DNA from: Arbacia lixula
Lineage: Eukaryota; Echinodermata; Echinoidea; Arbacioida; Arbaciidae
Direction: 5' to 3'
Length of the DNA stretch: 64,000 nucleotides
Assembly (NCBI GenBank): GCA_963669155.1
Contig: OZ022597.1
Coordinates: forward strand, 7,975,699-8,039,698
The translations under genes were made by a program, and so were the position numbers. Below are positions 36,601 through 42,676 of this stretch, in pieces (the first letter of the stretch is position 1; each line of letters opens with the position of its first letter). The notes beneath the pieces were generated by a model, which saw only the letters and a program-made list of their open reading frames with translations, ran no database searches and was not told where the DNA came from.

Positions 36601-37385
36601 TGTTTTTGTTGTAAAAATATCGCAATCTGGCCTTAAGCCGCCATGATATTTAAACTCTGAATAAGCACCATTTCAATCAATTTCAATTGAATCTCTTTAC
36701 CATATCTTTGTGTAAAATATTTATGGAGAATTGTTTTTTTTTTAACTGATGCATGAAATATCTTGAATATCGAAAGTGAGATATGTATTTTATGCATAAA
36801 TCCCTTTCATAATTTGGGGGTTAAATCGACCCGAGCCGCAGCATATTTTCTTCACTGACCATTTGAACCATTTGCTGCGCTACATCTGCATGTATTTTTA
36901 TTGCACAGACATTTTGAGCCAGATGGAATCAAGTTTTTCTTCATTCTTCTTCTTTTTTTTTTTTTCTCTTCTTTGATTCTTTCTCCCTTCTCAAATTTCT
37001 TTCTTTTCTTTCCTTGCATTCTTCTTTTGTCCTTCTTCCTCTCTTTCTTCATTTCATTCATTTTCTTTCTTCCCTCTGTTTATGTCTTCCTTCCTTCCTT
37101 CTTCTTCCTTCCTTTGTATTTCTCCCTTTTTCTCCTCTTTCTTCCCCCATTCGTCTTTCTGTCTTCCTCTTAATTTCTTTCCTTTTTTTCTTCCTTCTTT
37201 CTTCCCTCCGTTATTATTGTTCTTTCTCCCTTCTTTTCTTCTCTCCCTCTTTTTCTTTCTTCCGCCTGTTCTTCTTCCTCCCTTCCTCCCTTCCTCCCCA
37301 CCTTCTTTCGATCCTGCAGGGCATGGCTCTCAGCATGGGAGACAAGATCAACCTGTCTCAGAAGAAGGACAAGGATGTCAAGTAG
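14115..37385 (+). CDS. COPB1: Coatomer subunit beta (beta-COP), complete gene, 23 coding exons
   Basis: Encodes beta-COP, a core subunit of the COPI coatomer. COPI is recruited to Golgi membranes by Arf1-GTP and drives retrograde Golgi-to-ER and intra-Golgi transport. The joined exons give 2,871 nt: 956 codons plus TAG, against about 953 residues in vertebrates. Family domains are the HEAT-type adaptin N-terminal trunk (roughly residues 20-535), the beta-C region (about 665-800) and the C-terminal appendage platform (about 805-940). Directly visible family blocks include [60 protein letters not shown] and [15 protein letters not shown]. All introns are GT-AG and phases join without a frameshift. 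The ATG at 14115 gives the family-like start [14 protein letters not shown]. Coding exons: 14115-14208, 15035-15153, 16029-16139, 17036-17205, 18381-18495, 19158-19250, 20009-20146, 20755-20874, 21729-21836, 23032-23178, 24301-24446, 25793-25941, 27061-27166, 28387-28507, 29505-29576, 30417-30572, 31348-31530, 32798-32942, 33828-33947, 35023-35168, 35435-35524, 36075-36230, 37320-37385. Confidence 0.97.
14603..14953. mobile_element. TTAA-flanked foldback MITE, copy 2 (intron 1)
   Basis: TTAAAGGGAATATACTGTAC at the left and the inverted form ending TATGCCCTTTAA at the right. The internal sequence matches copy 1. Just upstream (about 14499-14550) lies a (GT)n tract running into poly-G. Confidence 0.87.
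15035..15153 (+). CDS. COPB1: COPB1 coding exon 2
   Basis: Acceptor AACAG before 15035. Residues 32-71, including [16 protein letters not shown], the first helical repeat of the adaptin-like trunk. Donor AAG|GTGAGC. Confidence 0.95.
15323..15846. repeat. ~50-bp direct repeats in intron 2
   Basis: The segment TTAACCCTCACACTAAAAGT plus GGTCATTTGTTACCTGGACA occurs at about 15323-15372 and again, slightly diverged, at about 15796-15846, in the same orientation. The intervening 420 bp shows no element I recognise. Confidence 0.75.
16029..16139 (+). CDS. COPB1: COPB1 coding exon 3
   Basis: Residues 72-108, in phase: [20 protein letters not shown] onward to CDAYRK. The acceptor is the short GTTGCCAATTTAAG, a sequence that also occurs as an interspersed motif elsewhere in the gene. 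Confidence 0.95.
16239..16647 (+). mobile_element. MITE-like repeat, GACAGNGTGTCC termini (intron 3)
   Basis: Starts AGACAGGGTGTCGCTTTTAC and ends AATGGGATGTCTT. Its interior (for example TTTCCTGAAAATGTTTCTGA) matches, in reverse orientation, the repeat at 37482-37818 in the COPB1 3'UTR. The TTAA MITE copy 3 sits immediately next to it. Confidence 0.65.
16651..16975. mobile_element. TTAA-flanked foldback MITE, copy 3 (intron 3)
   Basis: Left end TTAAAGGGAGTATATTGTAC and right end ATACTCCTTTTAA, with slightly decayed termini. Internal arms CAAATGATCCACATTTGGAG and ATGTGGATCATATGAGGGC are inverted. Confidence 0.85.
17036..17205 (+). CDS. COPB1: COPB1 coding exon 4
   Basis: Residues 109-164 plus two bases. 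Holds the most conserved trunk block, with [20 protein letters not shown] and [18 protein letters not shown]. Donor GTAAGG at 17206. Confidence 0.96.
17206..18380. other. Intron 4 with two copies of an interspersed repeat
   Basis: Two related blocks (about 17575-17730 and 18130-18330) share GTTGCCAATTTGAA, CTTTGCTCTTAA, the CCTTTGNNTGCCACATGTGCC motif and CACATAGAGCAG. They are diverged direct copies of a dispersed repeat. Confidence 0.65.
18381..18495 (+). CDS. COPB1: COPB1 coding exon 5
   Basis: Residues 165-203, containing [13 protein letters not shown] and [10 protein letters not shown]. Acceptor TTCTAG, donor CAG|GTACGT. Confidence 0.95.
18496..19157. other. Intron 5, nothing recognised
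   Basis: AT-rich sequence. A short direct repeat of AAAAGAGCCC units lies near 18658-18690. No element identified. Confidence 0.5.
19158..19250 (+). CDS. COPB1: COPB1 coding exon 6
   Basis: Residues 204-234, with [14 protein letters not shown] and [12 protein letters not shown]. Both edges are phase 0. Confidence 0.95.
19251..20008. other. Intron 6 with a dispersed repeat
   Basis: About 19610-19740 (AGCCTGTCCTCTATTATGCG, GGAGTCATGCTGTTCAGTAT, CTGAGTAGAAAAA) recurs in intron 18 near 33160-33265. The family is unknown. Confidence 0.6.
20009..20146 (+). CDS. COPB1: COPB1 coding exon 7
   Basis: Residues 235-280, with the invariant-looking block [20 protein letters not shown] and [16 protein letters not shown]. 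Confidence 0.96.
20147..20754. other. Intron 7
   Basis: Contains TGTCTCGCCTGAACAAAGTT near 20574 and an inverted AGGCGAGACTCATG near 20686. This short inverted pair resembles the GGCGAGACT motif at 53945. Nothing else recognised. Confidence 0.5.
20755..20874 (+). CDS. COPB1: COPB1 coding exon 8
   Basis: Residues 281-320, with [20 protein letters not shown]. The acceptor follows a C9 tract. Donor CAG|GTAAAT. Confidence 0.95.
20995..21690. repeat. Diverged tandem repeats in intron 8
   Basis: About five degenerate units built on TTGCCAATTTGAAT, a TTTGCTCATAAGA-like block and TGTGAATTGAATGTGAATC. Motif starts lie near 21037, 21278, 21417, 21542 and 21655. Confidence 0.7.
21729..21836 (+). CDS. 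COPB1: COPB1 coding exon 9
   Basis: Residues 321-356, [20 protein letters not shown] then [13 protein letters not shown]. The last 26 nt of this exon and its donor are tandemly copied into intron 9. Confidence 0.95.
21811..22560 (+). repeat. Tandem array of exon 9 end plus 5' splice site, 8 units
   Basis: The real exon end TCTCCTCAAGGAACGTGGAA with GAG|GTGAGTG recurs seven more times in intron 9. Donor positions are 21837 (authentic), 21964, 22079 (GT to AT), 22178 (GT to AT), 22267, 22349, 22440 and 22531. Spacing is about 82-127 bp and varies with (TGAT)n runs between units. Six of eight copies keep GT. Reading from an exon end into the repeat meets TGA soon after GTGAGTGTAGAT. Confidence 0.93.
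22740..22820. repeat. G-rich tract in intron 9
   Basis: Runs of 4 to 12 G residues separated by single A or AT, about 22766-22817. A candidate for G-quadruplex formation on the transcribed RNA. Confidence 0.75.
23032..23178 (+). CDS. COPB1: COPB1 coding exon 10
   Basis: Residues 357-405: [20 protein letters not shown] through [20 protein letters not shown]. Acceptor TTTTCCAG, donor CTG|GTATGT. Confidence 0.95.
23261..23690 (+). mobile_element. 3' end of a CR1/L2-like non-LTR retrotransposon (intron 10)
   Basis: An open frame from 23261 to the TAA at 23575 encodes a typical C-terminal tail of CR1/L2/Rex-type reverse transcriptase ORFs: [20 protein letters not shown], then APGYI, then [20 protein letters not shown] and [12 protein letters not shown] short 3'UTR ends in (ATT)n at about 23663-23687, typical of the microsatellite tails of these elements. 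It is 5'-truncated, with no RT or endonuclease domain in the window. Family-level name uncertain. Confidence 0.85.
23757..24340 (+). repeat. Tandem repeats carrying copies of the exon 11 5' end
   Basis: Units of about 188-195 bp, each running from CCTATCACGNAATCTCCTTG through TTATTGTCATTAGGTTGTAT and TTTGATAGACATC to a CTGGTTTCAG-like acceptor. The acceptors fall at 23917, 24105 and 24300 (authentic). After each acceptor comes the start of exon 11 (GAGTTTCTGAG, CGACACCAATGAGCTA). The two upstream copies then diverge into AAAGGCTAG, an in-frame stop after [11 protein letters not shown] (second copy). A related unit without exon sequence lies at 56088-56205. Confidence 0.9.
24301..24446 (+). 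CDS. COPB1: COPB1 coding exon 11
   Basis: Residues 406-453 plus two bases: [20 protein letters not shown] then [20 protein letters not shown]. This is the longest and only fully open version of three tandem starts, so it is chosen as the functional exon. Confidence 0.95.
24489..24960. mobile_element. Dispersed repeat of the GGATAGTTCA family, rearranged (intron 11)
   Basis: Begins AAAGGGAGAGTTCACTCTGG. A second part at about 24885-24960 has TTGACGAAAATCGGTCAAAG and TTTTGATTTTGTGACGTCAT. The middle portion is unrelated or diverged. Confidence 0.55.
24982..25088. repeat. Inverted repeat (hairpin) in intron 11
   Basis: Arms include TATACACGAGACTGTAAAC and GTTTACGGTCTCGTGTATA around an 8-nt loop, with outer arms GATCTCCGG and CCGGAGATC. 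A short foldback element of unknown family. Confidence 0.82.
25529..25742. mobile_element. TTAA foldback MITE, copy 4 (left-truncated, intron 11)
   Basis: Keeps the centre (AAATGTTCTGCCCGAAC) and the whole right arm down to CAGTACAATATATTCCCTTTAA-like sequence at 25742. The left arm is missing. Confidence 0.8.
25793..25941 (+). CDS. COPB1: COPB1 coding exon 12
   Basis: Residues 454-503 plus one base, with [19 protein letters not shown] and [19 protein letters not shown]. Donor G|GTGAGT, phase 1. Confidence 0.95.
25956..26121. mobile_element. Foldback element in intron 12
   Basis: Arms start ACAAATATTTCATGA and end TCATGAAATATTTGT. They continue inward through GTGGAATCTATT / AATAGAATCCAC and GGAGGGCGTGCGGTAC / GTACCGCACACCCTCC. 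About 166 bp, no coding capacity. Confidence 0.88.
26630..27003. mobile_element. Dispersed repeat, GGATAGTCAA family (intron 12)
   Basis: Best-preserved copy of this family. It starts AAAGGGATAGTCAACTTTAA, then has TTTGACGAAAATCCATCAAA, GAGGTATGTGTGTAAAAATG and CATGTGACGTCACAAAATC near its right side. It ends about 60 bp before exon 13. Confidence 0.65.
27061..27166 (+). CDS. COPB1: COPB1 coding exon 13
   Basis: Residues 504-538 plus two bases, with [17 protein letters not shown]. The variable linker after it (VTTAKPEEN) is expected at the end of the trunk domain. Confidence 0.94.
27242..27600. mobile_element. TTAA-flanked foldback MITE, copy 5 (intron 13)
   Basis: Left end TTAAAGGGCATATACTGTAC and right end CAGTACAGTATATTCACTTTAA in inverted form. 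Full length of about 359 bp with both TTAA edges. Confidence 0.88.
28172..28327. mobile_element. GTTGCATAAAAC foldback MITE, copy a (intron 13)
   Basis: Starts GGGCCCTGTTGCATAAAACT and ends AGTTTTATGCAACGGGGTCC. The interior has the conserved GAATTTGATTGGCTTTTGGG block. About 156 bp. Confidence 0.85.
28387..28507 (+). CDS. COPB1: COPB1 coding exon 14
   Basis: Residues 539-579, [20 protein letters not shown] then [11 protein letters not shown]. The acceptor CTGGTAG lies 60 bp after the MITE above. Confidence 0.95.
28783..28945. mobile_element. GTTGCATAAAAC foldback MITE, copy b (intron 14)
   Basis: TAGGGCCCTGTTGCATAAAA at the left and TTTTATGCAACAGGGCCTA at the right, with near-perfect terminal inverted repeats. 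Close upstream (about 28660-28700) is a small array of AAAATTTGAGTC units. Confidence 0.9.
29088..29290. mobile_element. Dispersed repeat fragment (intron 14)
   Basis: Contains GAGAGTCCACTCTGAAGCTG, TCAAAGTATAAGAAAGTTAG and AATATTGTGATGTCACC, matching the GGATAGTTCA family in order. Confidence 0.55.
29505..29576 (+). CDS. COPB1: COPB1 coding exon 15
   Basis: Residues 580-603, [20 protein letters not shown] then LAKS. The donor at 29577 (GTAAGT) is preferred over the weaker GTGTAA two bases earlier because it keeps phase 0. Confidence 0.92.
29637..30199. mobile_element. TTAA-flanked foldback element, second family (intron 15)
   Basis: About 563 bp with inverted arms of roughly 150 bp. The left starts TTAAAGAGTTACTAAATTAG, and the right ends with its inverted form AATTTAGTAACCCTTTAA. 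Inner arms include TTCGTTTGCTGCAATAAAGT and ACTTTATTGCGGCAAACGAA. Outer TTAA is consistent with the same kind of target site, but the termini differ from the 4760-type family. No transposase. Confidence 0.85.
30417..30572 (+). CDS. COPB1: COPB1 coding exon 16
   Basis: Residues 604-655, [20 protein letters not shown] and [17 protein letters not shown]. An in-exon AG|GTCGAG could act as a donor, but the full exon matches the family. Confidence 0.94.
30593..30633. repeat. (GTCT)n microsatellite
   Basis: About ten tandem GTCT units just inside intron 16. Confidence 0.95.
31080..31330. repeat. ~63-bp tandem repeat, 4 units, before exon 17
   Basis: Units of GTGGGACTGAAAGNGTTAAC, ATGGATTGTTAATTATAACA and TAATTTATTGCCT. 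The last unit runs into the intron 16 acceptor zone (31330-31347) but does not include exon sequence. Confidence 0.88.
31348..31530 (+). CDS. COPB1: COPB1 coding exon 17
   Basis: Residues 656-716, [35 protein letters not shown] and SASKLSK. This spans the linker into the C-terminal half. Confidence 0.94.
31732..32470. mobile_element. SINE-like fragment split by a ~660-bp foldback element (intron 17)
   Basis: GCTGCTCTCCACCCA (ending near 31747) and CAGGTGTATAATCTGGTACC (from about 32412) are adjacent parts of the SINE-like motif seen at 13740-13780. Between them lies an element with inverted ends GGGGGTGTTTCACCA and TGGTGAAACACCCCCC. This is a nested insertion. Confidence 0.7.
32587..32734. 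mobile_element. Foldback element just upstream of exon 18
   Basis: Arms TATAGAGGTTTCCCACAAGC and GCTTGTGGGAACCCTCTATA, with inner arms CCTGTGCATCAGACCATG and CATGGTCTGATGCACAGG. It ends about 63 bp before the acceptor of exon 18. Confidence 0.9.
32798..32942 (+). CDS. COPB1: COPB1 coding exon 18
   Basis: Residues 717-764 plus one base, [20 protein letters not shown] and [17 protein letters not shown]. Start of the gamma-appendage-like C-terminal region. Confidence 0.95.
33447..33607. mobile_element. GTTGCATAAAAC foldback MITE, copy c (intron 18)
   Basis: GGGTCCTGTTGCATAAAATT at the left and TTTTATGCAACGAGGCCC at the right. The interior block CTTGAATTTGATTGGCCGTT is shared with the other copies. 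Confidence 0.85.
33828..33947 (+). CDS. COPB1: COPB1 coding exon 19
   Basis: Residues 765-804 plus one base, [18 protein letters not shown] and [15 protein letters not shown]. Its phase 1 donor could in principle join exon 20 (35023) or its duplicate (55358). Confidence 0.95.
34069..34466. mobile_element. Two diverged GTTGCAT foldback elements (intron 19)
   Basis: The first (34069-34203) has GGCCATGTTGCATAGGTTTT and AAAACCTATCTGCAACATGG as ends. The second (about 34312-34466) starts CCCTGTTGCATGTATACAAT and ends with a decayed arm. Both carry CCATGG centres and look like relatives of the GTTGCATAAAAC family. Confidence 0.65.
34762..34931. mobile_element. GTTGCATAAAAC foldback MITE, copy f (intron 19)
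   Basis: GGGCCCGTTGCATAAAACGG at the left and TTTTATGCAACAGGGCCC at the right. The left arm has a small duplicated GGGCCC relative to its duplicate at 55110-55266. Confidence 0.85.
35023..35168 (+). CDS. COPB1: COPB1 coding exon 20
   Basis: Residues 805-853, [16 protein letters not shown] and [17 protein letters not shown]. Opens the appendage platform domain. Donor AAG|GTAGGA. Confidence 0.95.
35435..35524 (+). CDS. COPB1: COPB1 coding exon 21
   Basis: Residues 854-883, [20 protein letters not shown] and MRCLTPEK. Phase 0 at both edges. Confidence 0.95.
35725..36030. repeat. ~88-bp tandem repeat in intron 21
   Basis: About four units of GGCACTATGTTTTCATGTTG, TCCTTTTCTCTTCAAAATAT and TTTGATTTCTTAAAGTGAAA. 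They lie immediately before the exon 22 acceptor. Confidence 0.87.
36075..36230 (+). CDS. COPB1: COPB1 coding exon 22
   Basis: Residues 884-935, [32 protein letters not shown] and [11 protein letters not shown]. Acceptor CCCCCAG. Confidence 0.96.
36429..36474. repeat. (GA)n / poly-G in intron 22
   Basis: Short GA run then poly-G; the matching tract in the duplicate at 57755-57815 is longer. Confidence 0.85.
36940..37318. repeat. Pyrimidine-rich tract before exon 23
   Basis: About 380 bp of TTC/CCTT-rich sequence leading into the acceptor TCCTGCAG. The duplicate has the same tract at 58370-58780. Ser/Phe/Leu open frames here are compositional. Confidence 0.85.
37320..37385 (+). CDS. COPB1: COPB1 coding exon 23 with stop
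   Basis: Residues 936-956, [20 protein letters not shown] then K, and TAG at 37383-37385. The lysine-rich tail after SQKK is a little longer than the vertebrate ending. Confidence 0.95.
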   Translation, partial: GMALSMGDKINLSQKKDKDVK

Positions 37386-38780
37386 AGACCAAGACAAAGA
37401 TAATTACTTAACCCTTTGAGTGTCAGACAAAGAAATGGAGCACTACTCATGAAACCTTACTAAGCTTAGCAAGTTGCTTAGAGACAGTGTATCCCATTTT
37501 TAAAAGTCATGAAACTCTGCAGGAATCATCAGTATACCCTAATAATGATGTGTAAGAAATCTCATGGGAGAAGTGAAAACCTATCCTTGTTTACTTTTGA
37601 ACCATAGAGTGGACCATAGCGCACAGGGGTGTCCGTCTCGAGGCTGTAGGTTTCGGACGAACCAGCCCAAAACCTCAAAATATACTGATTGCTATTATTT
37701 TGTGTAAAGTCAGTTTCCAGCTCTATTATTGGGAGGGAAGTTCTAATATATTATATTCCTTCCATTTTCTGTGGTTTTTACAAGAAAAAATTGACTCGCC
37801 AAAGGGACACGCTGTCTTTAAGATAAACTGAGTTCCAACAGCTGTTTAATTGATCCACATGCATTGTAATTCCTCACAAAAGAAGGCTTTTCACAGTTTC
37901 CTCTTTGATCCTAGATTCGTTGCTGCCAAACTGCTGGATGATCTTTGTGGATTTAAGGCAGTAGTTTTTAGATGCATGCATAGTTATGTGAAGTAATACT
38001 TACAATGCATTTGTGGTAGTTTTATTGAGAAATCTTGTTCCAATGAATCATGCCAGCTCAAAATGTGACTTCATGTTGCAGTAGAAAACTATAAATTTCA
38101 CACTTTTCCCATTAAAATGTATGTCGAACTGGTACAGTGACATATTTTTCATTTCTTTTAACATCCTTGGTTGTACATAATGCATCAATGGCAGAATTCT
38201 TTCAGTCCCATGGGAAGTTAAAATAAGTGCAACCACTGCACATTGTGACACACCTTTTCATGACTTTTTCTTTTGAAGTGTCTCACAACGTTTGAAACCA
38301 AGTTTGATAAAAATCGGACACACCCGTGCAGCATTGGGTATGTCTTTAACGACTCGACATAAATAATTGGATGGTTACAATAAAATTGACTTTCTTGATA
38401 TTGGAACTTATGCTCTACTGCTAAAACTGATGGGAGATTAGTCATGAAGAGCTAATAACCGATATGTATTTTATTTCACTTTCAATTTGTAGCTGTTAAA
38501 TGTCTTAAGTCACAAGGAGCGGTCATTAAATCTTTTATATGCATAATTAATTGCATCAGTCATGATGCAAGGTGAAATATATTAACTATAAAAGCATTTC
38601 AAGATAATTGTTGATTGAGATAAGTGGCAAAGTATTGCAAGTAATTTTACCTTCAATCATAATCAACATACCTTATTTTATGAGGTAGTTCACATATATG
38701 TATAAGTGATATTTAGGTACTTTAAATCAAACTGTACTGCTCGAAGCAAGCACAATAAATGGGTACAAATTGAATCAAAG
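37386..38780 (+). other. COPB1: Likely COPB1 3'UTR and downstream flank
   Basis: Follows the stop codon. AATAAA occurs at 38754-38759 (CACAATAAATGG), and CAATAAAATTG lies near 38389. Either could be a polyadenylation signal; none is confirmed. The upper part is interrupted by the repeat at 37482-37818. Confidence 0.4.
37482..37818 (-). mobile_element. MITE-like repeat in the COPB1 3'UTR
   Basis: Ends AGACAGTGTATCCCATTTTT and AAAGGGACACGCTGTCTT are inverted. The interior is the reverse complement of much of 16239-16647 in intron 3. In copy B only a short left remnant remains (about 58944-58970), so the two copies differ by this element. Confidence 0.75.
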
Positions 38781-38914
38781 AGACTACAAAGTGGTGTTTA
38801 TTGTGTATTATGTTGTGTATTTGTGATGTTGTTTAGAACCAGAAACCTGCATAACGATGGCTAAGACAACACAACTTTGGTGCTCTATACGATACACTCT
38901 GTATGAACATGAAT

Positions 38915-39146
38915 CATAGAGTACCGAAGCGGTGACGTCATGTGAGCATGTTGTCAAGACAACTGGCTCTAAACAAACTCACTCCAGTGAGTGGTTAACC
39001 GGTCCGATATTGGCTAGCGGGCTGTTGTGGGCATTCCCAATATCAGAGTCCCCACTATGATCACCGCTGCTTGTTCTACCCGCGTAGTTTAGAACCAGTT
39101 GTCTTGACAATAATGCTCGAATGACGTCACACTTCGGTACTCTATA
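38915..39146. mobile_element. Foldback element with CRE-like TGACGTCA in both arms, copy A
   Basis: Inverted arms ATAGAGTACCGAAG and CTTCGGTACTCTAT, then TGACGTCA at 38933-38940 and 39122-39129, then TTGTCAAGACAACTGG and CCAGTTGTCTTGACAA. The duplicates at 60053-60290 and 61444-61681 have partly decayed TGACGTCA sites. Confidence 0.83.
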
Positions 39147-42100
39147 AAGCCAGAAACACCAAAATACCACATTCTGAACCAAAATCTCTTCATATAAACA
39201 ATACTGCATATGTTTATTCAGTTTTCTATTTCACAAAAAAAAGAAGGTGCTTCTATGTATTTCATTAAGTGCGAGTTTTTAGAGCTCACACATTTGTACT
39301 ACTCTTTCTATGAATTGCTCAGGATCTTACCCCATAACTAACCTGTGAGCCATCAATGCATAAATTGACTCATAAGTTCCATGACCAAGTCCTTTTCCAA
39401 GAGCAAAACTGATCATTACATGTATGTCACTCTCAAATTGGCAACACTAGTCATTCAAAATCAGATTTTCATTATAAACCGCAATATATGTGTACATTCC
39501 ATTTAAAAAATAATTTTGTTGACAAAAGACAATTTAGAGCAACAATTGTGCCAATTCGAGGAGCAAAACGGTGACTTCAAGCTTTTCATTTCATTGGCAA
39601 TATTAAGATTTATTCATTATTTCACCAGCCGAGAAACTCCTCTCACTACACCTTCACTCATAACAGTGAAAGGAGGATAAATTACCTATTGATGCACCAT
39701 ATAACAAAACGATTATGAGCTCACACATGGAGTTAAAGCTTATTAAAAATATATTTTCGTTATACATGTAAATGTTTATATCATACACGCAACATAATGC
39801 TTTCACATGGTTACAGTAAATGCCATGTTGGTGCATACAGAATACATGTATGTCAAGACAATTGTCTTTACTACCAAAGTGTCGGATCACCAAATAACTC
39901 ACGTGGAACTCATTATTTAAAGTAGTGAAGAATATGAAATAATCAATCTTTTCCCAAATGGTGTAATTCATAAAAGTCCCTAGCAAAATGCCTTAAAAAG
40001 AAAATACAAACAAATTTTGCCAAGAAATGCACATTTTCAAATCTTAAACCCATTCACAACCAGACCATTTTAAGAGCAAAAATAATCATTAATTTGGCTT
40101 TCAAATTGGCAACACTAGTCCGCATGGCTTAATTAAAGATCATCACAGGGGACGAGGGGTTTGGCGATGGAAGTACAACACTAACATGCGAAATACGTCA
40201 CTAAATAAATGCCCCAAACGTTGACATAAAGTACTGTACTGAGATAGATGACATGCTACAGTAGGGTGTTGCATGCTGGGTAGACTGTTGCATTTGGGGT
40301 AATTTGCACACCTCTATGGGAGTGGAGAGGGCGCACACACCTTGCACTCCCCGAACAAAGTTCATCCATTACAATTTCTGACATTGTTTTTCTCACATTT
40401 GATTTCAAACAGGAACGGTCCTTTTCTAGAACAATGTTACTGTAAAAGGAAAAGAACTGGTGAATTTCATCAGAGATGAACATTACAGAAGAAGAAAATG
40501 AACTACAGTATGTGATTTAAGAGCAACAGCTCATTCAGTGCCTATAAACTTGTTCACTTCTGAGAACAATCTAAGTGTGCAGACAAACATGTGAATACTT
40601 GTATCGTGATATTTGTTGCGGAGTATCATGATATAGTTTCAATTTGCACTGACATTTCTCACATGTAGAAAATTCTTCTTTATTTTCTTGAAAAGTGTTT
40701 TTTCTCTGAAGACTCTCGCAAGAACAGTGACCAAGTTTAGTGCTAGCCCAGTTTTGAATGTAAAAGAGTGTATGCGTACGATTTGTTACTATACTACAAG
40801 GGAACAGCACAGGGATGTTCGGTTCTAAACATGCTCGTTGTAGCCACTGCTTTATATCAGTCTATAGAGGACAGCAGACATCGTAGACATGTTATGCCCA
40901 AATAATATTGATTATATTGCAGTGTAAAGGCAAAGTTGTATTTATGAAGTGCAGAATAAAATCAATAAAACAAATAAAACAAAGTCTTCACACCTGCATT
41001 GTACAAATGAGTTTAATTGCAAAAACATATCAAGACTTAGGTGCCATTCTCAATGAATTACTGATAATATCAGTCCAAGAAATTGGGTCCAACTTGCTCG
41101 TATCTGATACAAATTCACAAGTGCATCAATATTTAAATGTAGATCACTTTAAGAAAGTAAGCACGGTACATGGACTCCGTAATAGACAGATGAGTGTGGT
41201 TGAGCAAATGCTACTTATGAAGCGCTACAAATGTATATGAATAGGATAGGTGTAAGTACATGGTTATAAAACTAATGATTCGGCAGTCTACATGAACTAC
41301 CCGGTAGAAAAGTGCAGATTTTTTGGAGAAAATAATAACTTTGAAACTCTAAATCTGTTCATAGTCTTAAAAAGCCTTGCAAACATAAGATTAATATTCC
41401 ATTTTCCCTTACAAAATAGATTTGCTGCATTGTATCATTGTATGCGCAGACAATTCCTTGACTATGAATTTATGTTTAACTTTGGGTTATATGAACTACA
41501 TACATGAGAAGAGAAAACACAAATGTACTCACAATCATACAGAATCTACAAAAGAAACACAAACTCTGCAAACATGCTCAACTACCAGGTGGCAAAATAA
41601 AACTTCAAATTAATTCCTAAAGCTAAAGTGTACTTGTACAAGGCAAGAAATAAAAGAGGAGGGTACAATATTTGATTGTCTACAGCATACTTACTAAAAT
41701 GGCAAAATGTGACAAAAGTAAAATTGCAGCTACACGTTCATGTACATTTACAGTAAAATCATCTTTTTCTTTGCAGCTACCGTACACACACATATATATA
41801 TTTATATATTCATATATCTCTCTCTCCATTTCATTTAAATAGAAAAATCCTTGAAGAATAGATTACAAATTGTACATATAATTTATACACCTATAGACAT
41901 AATTCTGACAAGATATTACAGTCTTGTGATAACAATTGGCAAATATAGGCACTAAACTTCATGATCAATTCAATACAGTACTTATTCTACAAACGTAGAT
42001 GCGCAATAAGACATGTTCAGACTGGAGAAACCTCCTGGAGATTTACTTCGCGATCATTTTCAGAGTTCCAGGAAGTTTTCTGCCAATTTGGACAGAACTT

Positions 42101-42435
42101 ATGACTCCTGTTAAATCAAGGCTGACTCTGCTTATAGAAATAAATGTGAACGATTTTAAACTTGCTTTCAAAACTTCCACACATCAACTCGTTATATGGG
42201 GGAACATGAGTCCTTTCTTCAACCAACATTCTCAAATCTGTGTAATCAATCCCTCTCCATACGTTAGGTGCATATTCTGTGTAGTGAATTAATAGGATTT
42301 GAACAACTTGATACCAAGAAGGTGAAAAATGGAACAGGTATCATAAGAAGTTTTGACCAGTCATGAGGATTTTCCTGGGCTTGGGCATCATGATATCATA
42401 CACTTAATCCCTTCATAGCAGTTTGCAGGAACCGG
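39147..42435. other. Downstream flank, no supported gene
   Basis: AT-rich sequence shared with 60290-64000 up to about 41506. It contains interspersed CTCAAATTGGCAACACTAGT motifs (39433 and about 40102), the reverse of the GTTGCCAATTTGA motif in the introns. No coding region could be supported. Confidence 0.5.
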
Positions 42436-42676
42436 TACACTACAGCTCAAATGAATTGGCATAGGGTAAGGGAAAGGGAAGAAAGGGAAGGAGCCACAGT
42501 TTTGAACCACGGTATATTTTATCCAATTCAGCATGAAACATGATGCTTTAGCCTAAAAAGCATCGTGCTTCATGCTGAACTGGAAAAAATATACATGTAC
42601 TGCGGTTTAAAACTGTGGCTCCTTCCCTTTCTTCCCTTTCCCTTTCCCTATGCCAATTCCTTTGAGCTGTAGTGTA
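42436..42676. mobile_element. Foldback MITE, CAGCTCAAAGGAATTGGC family, copy 2
   Basis: TACACTACAGCTCAAATGAA at the left and TTCCTTTGAGCTGTAGTGTA at the right, with internal arms matching 13431-13666. Both ends are intact here, defining the terminus as TACACTACAGCTCAAA. Confidence 0.9.

Larger units (their letters stand above)
34536..41506 (+). repeat. Segmental duplication, copy A (proximal)
   Basis: From TCAATGCTGCAAACTGTACA at 34536, this sequence matches the block starting at 54884 through COPB1 exons 20-23, the 3'UTR and the downstream flank. Homology still runs at the end of the window (41506 pairs with about 64000), so the true right edge of copy A is at or beyond 41506. Exons differ by 9 of 458 nt; introns differ by indels and insertions. 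Confidence 0.93.

Noticed and set aside
36901..37411. Phe/Ser/Leu-rich open frames running into the last COPB1 exon
   Set aside because: The upstream part is the pyrimidine-rich end of intron 22. The true coding part starts after the CAG at 37317-37319.
40571..40810. Peptide conserved between the duplicates at 40571-40810 and 63092-63331
   Set aside because: The conservation is explained by the recent segmental duplication of the whole region; there is no start context, domain or excess of silent changes to support a gene.
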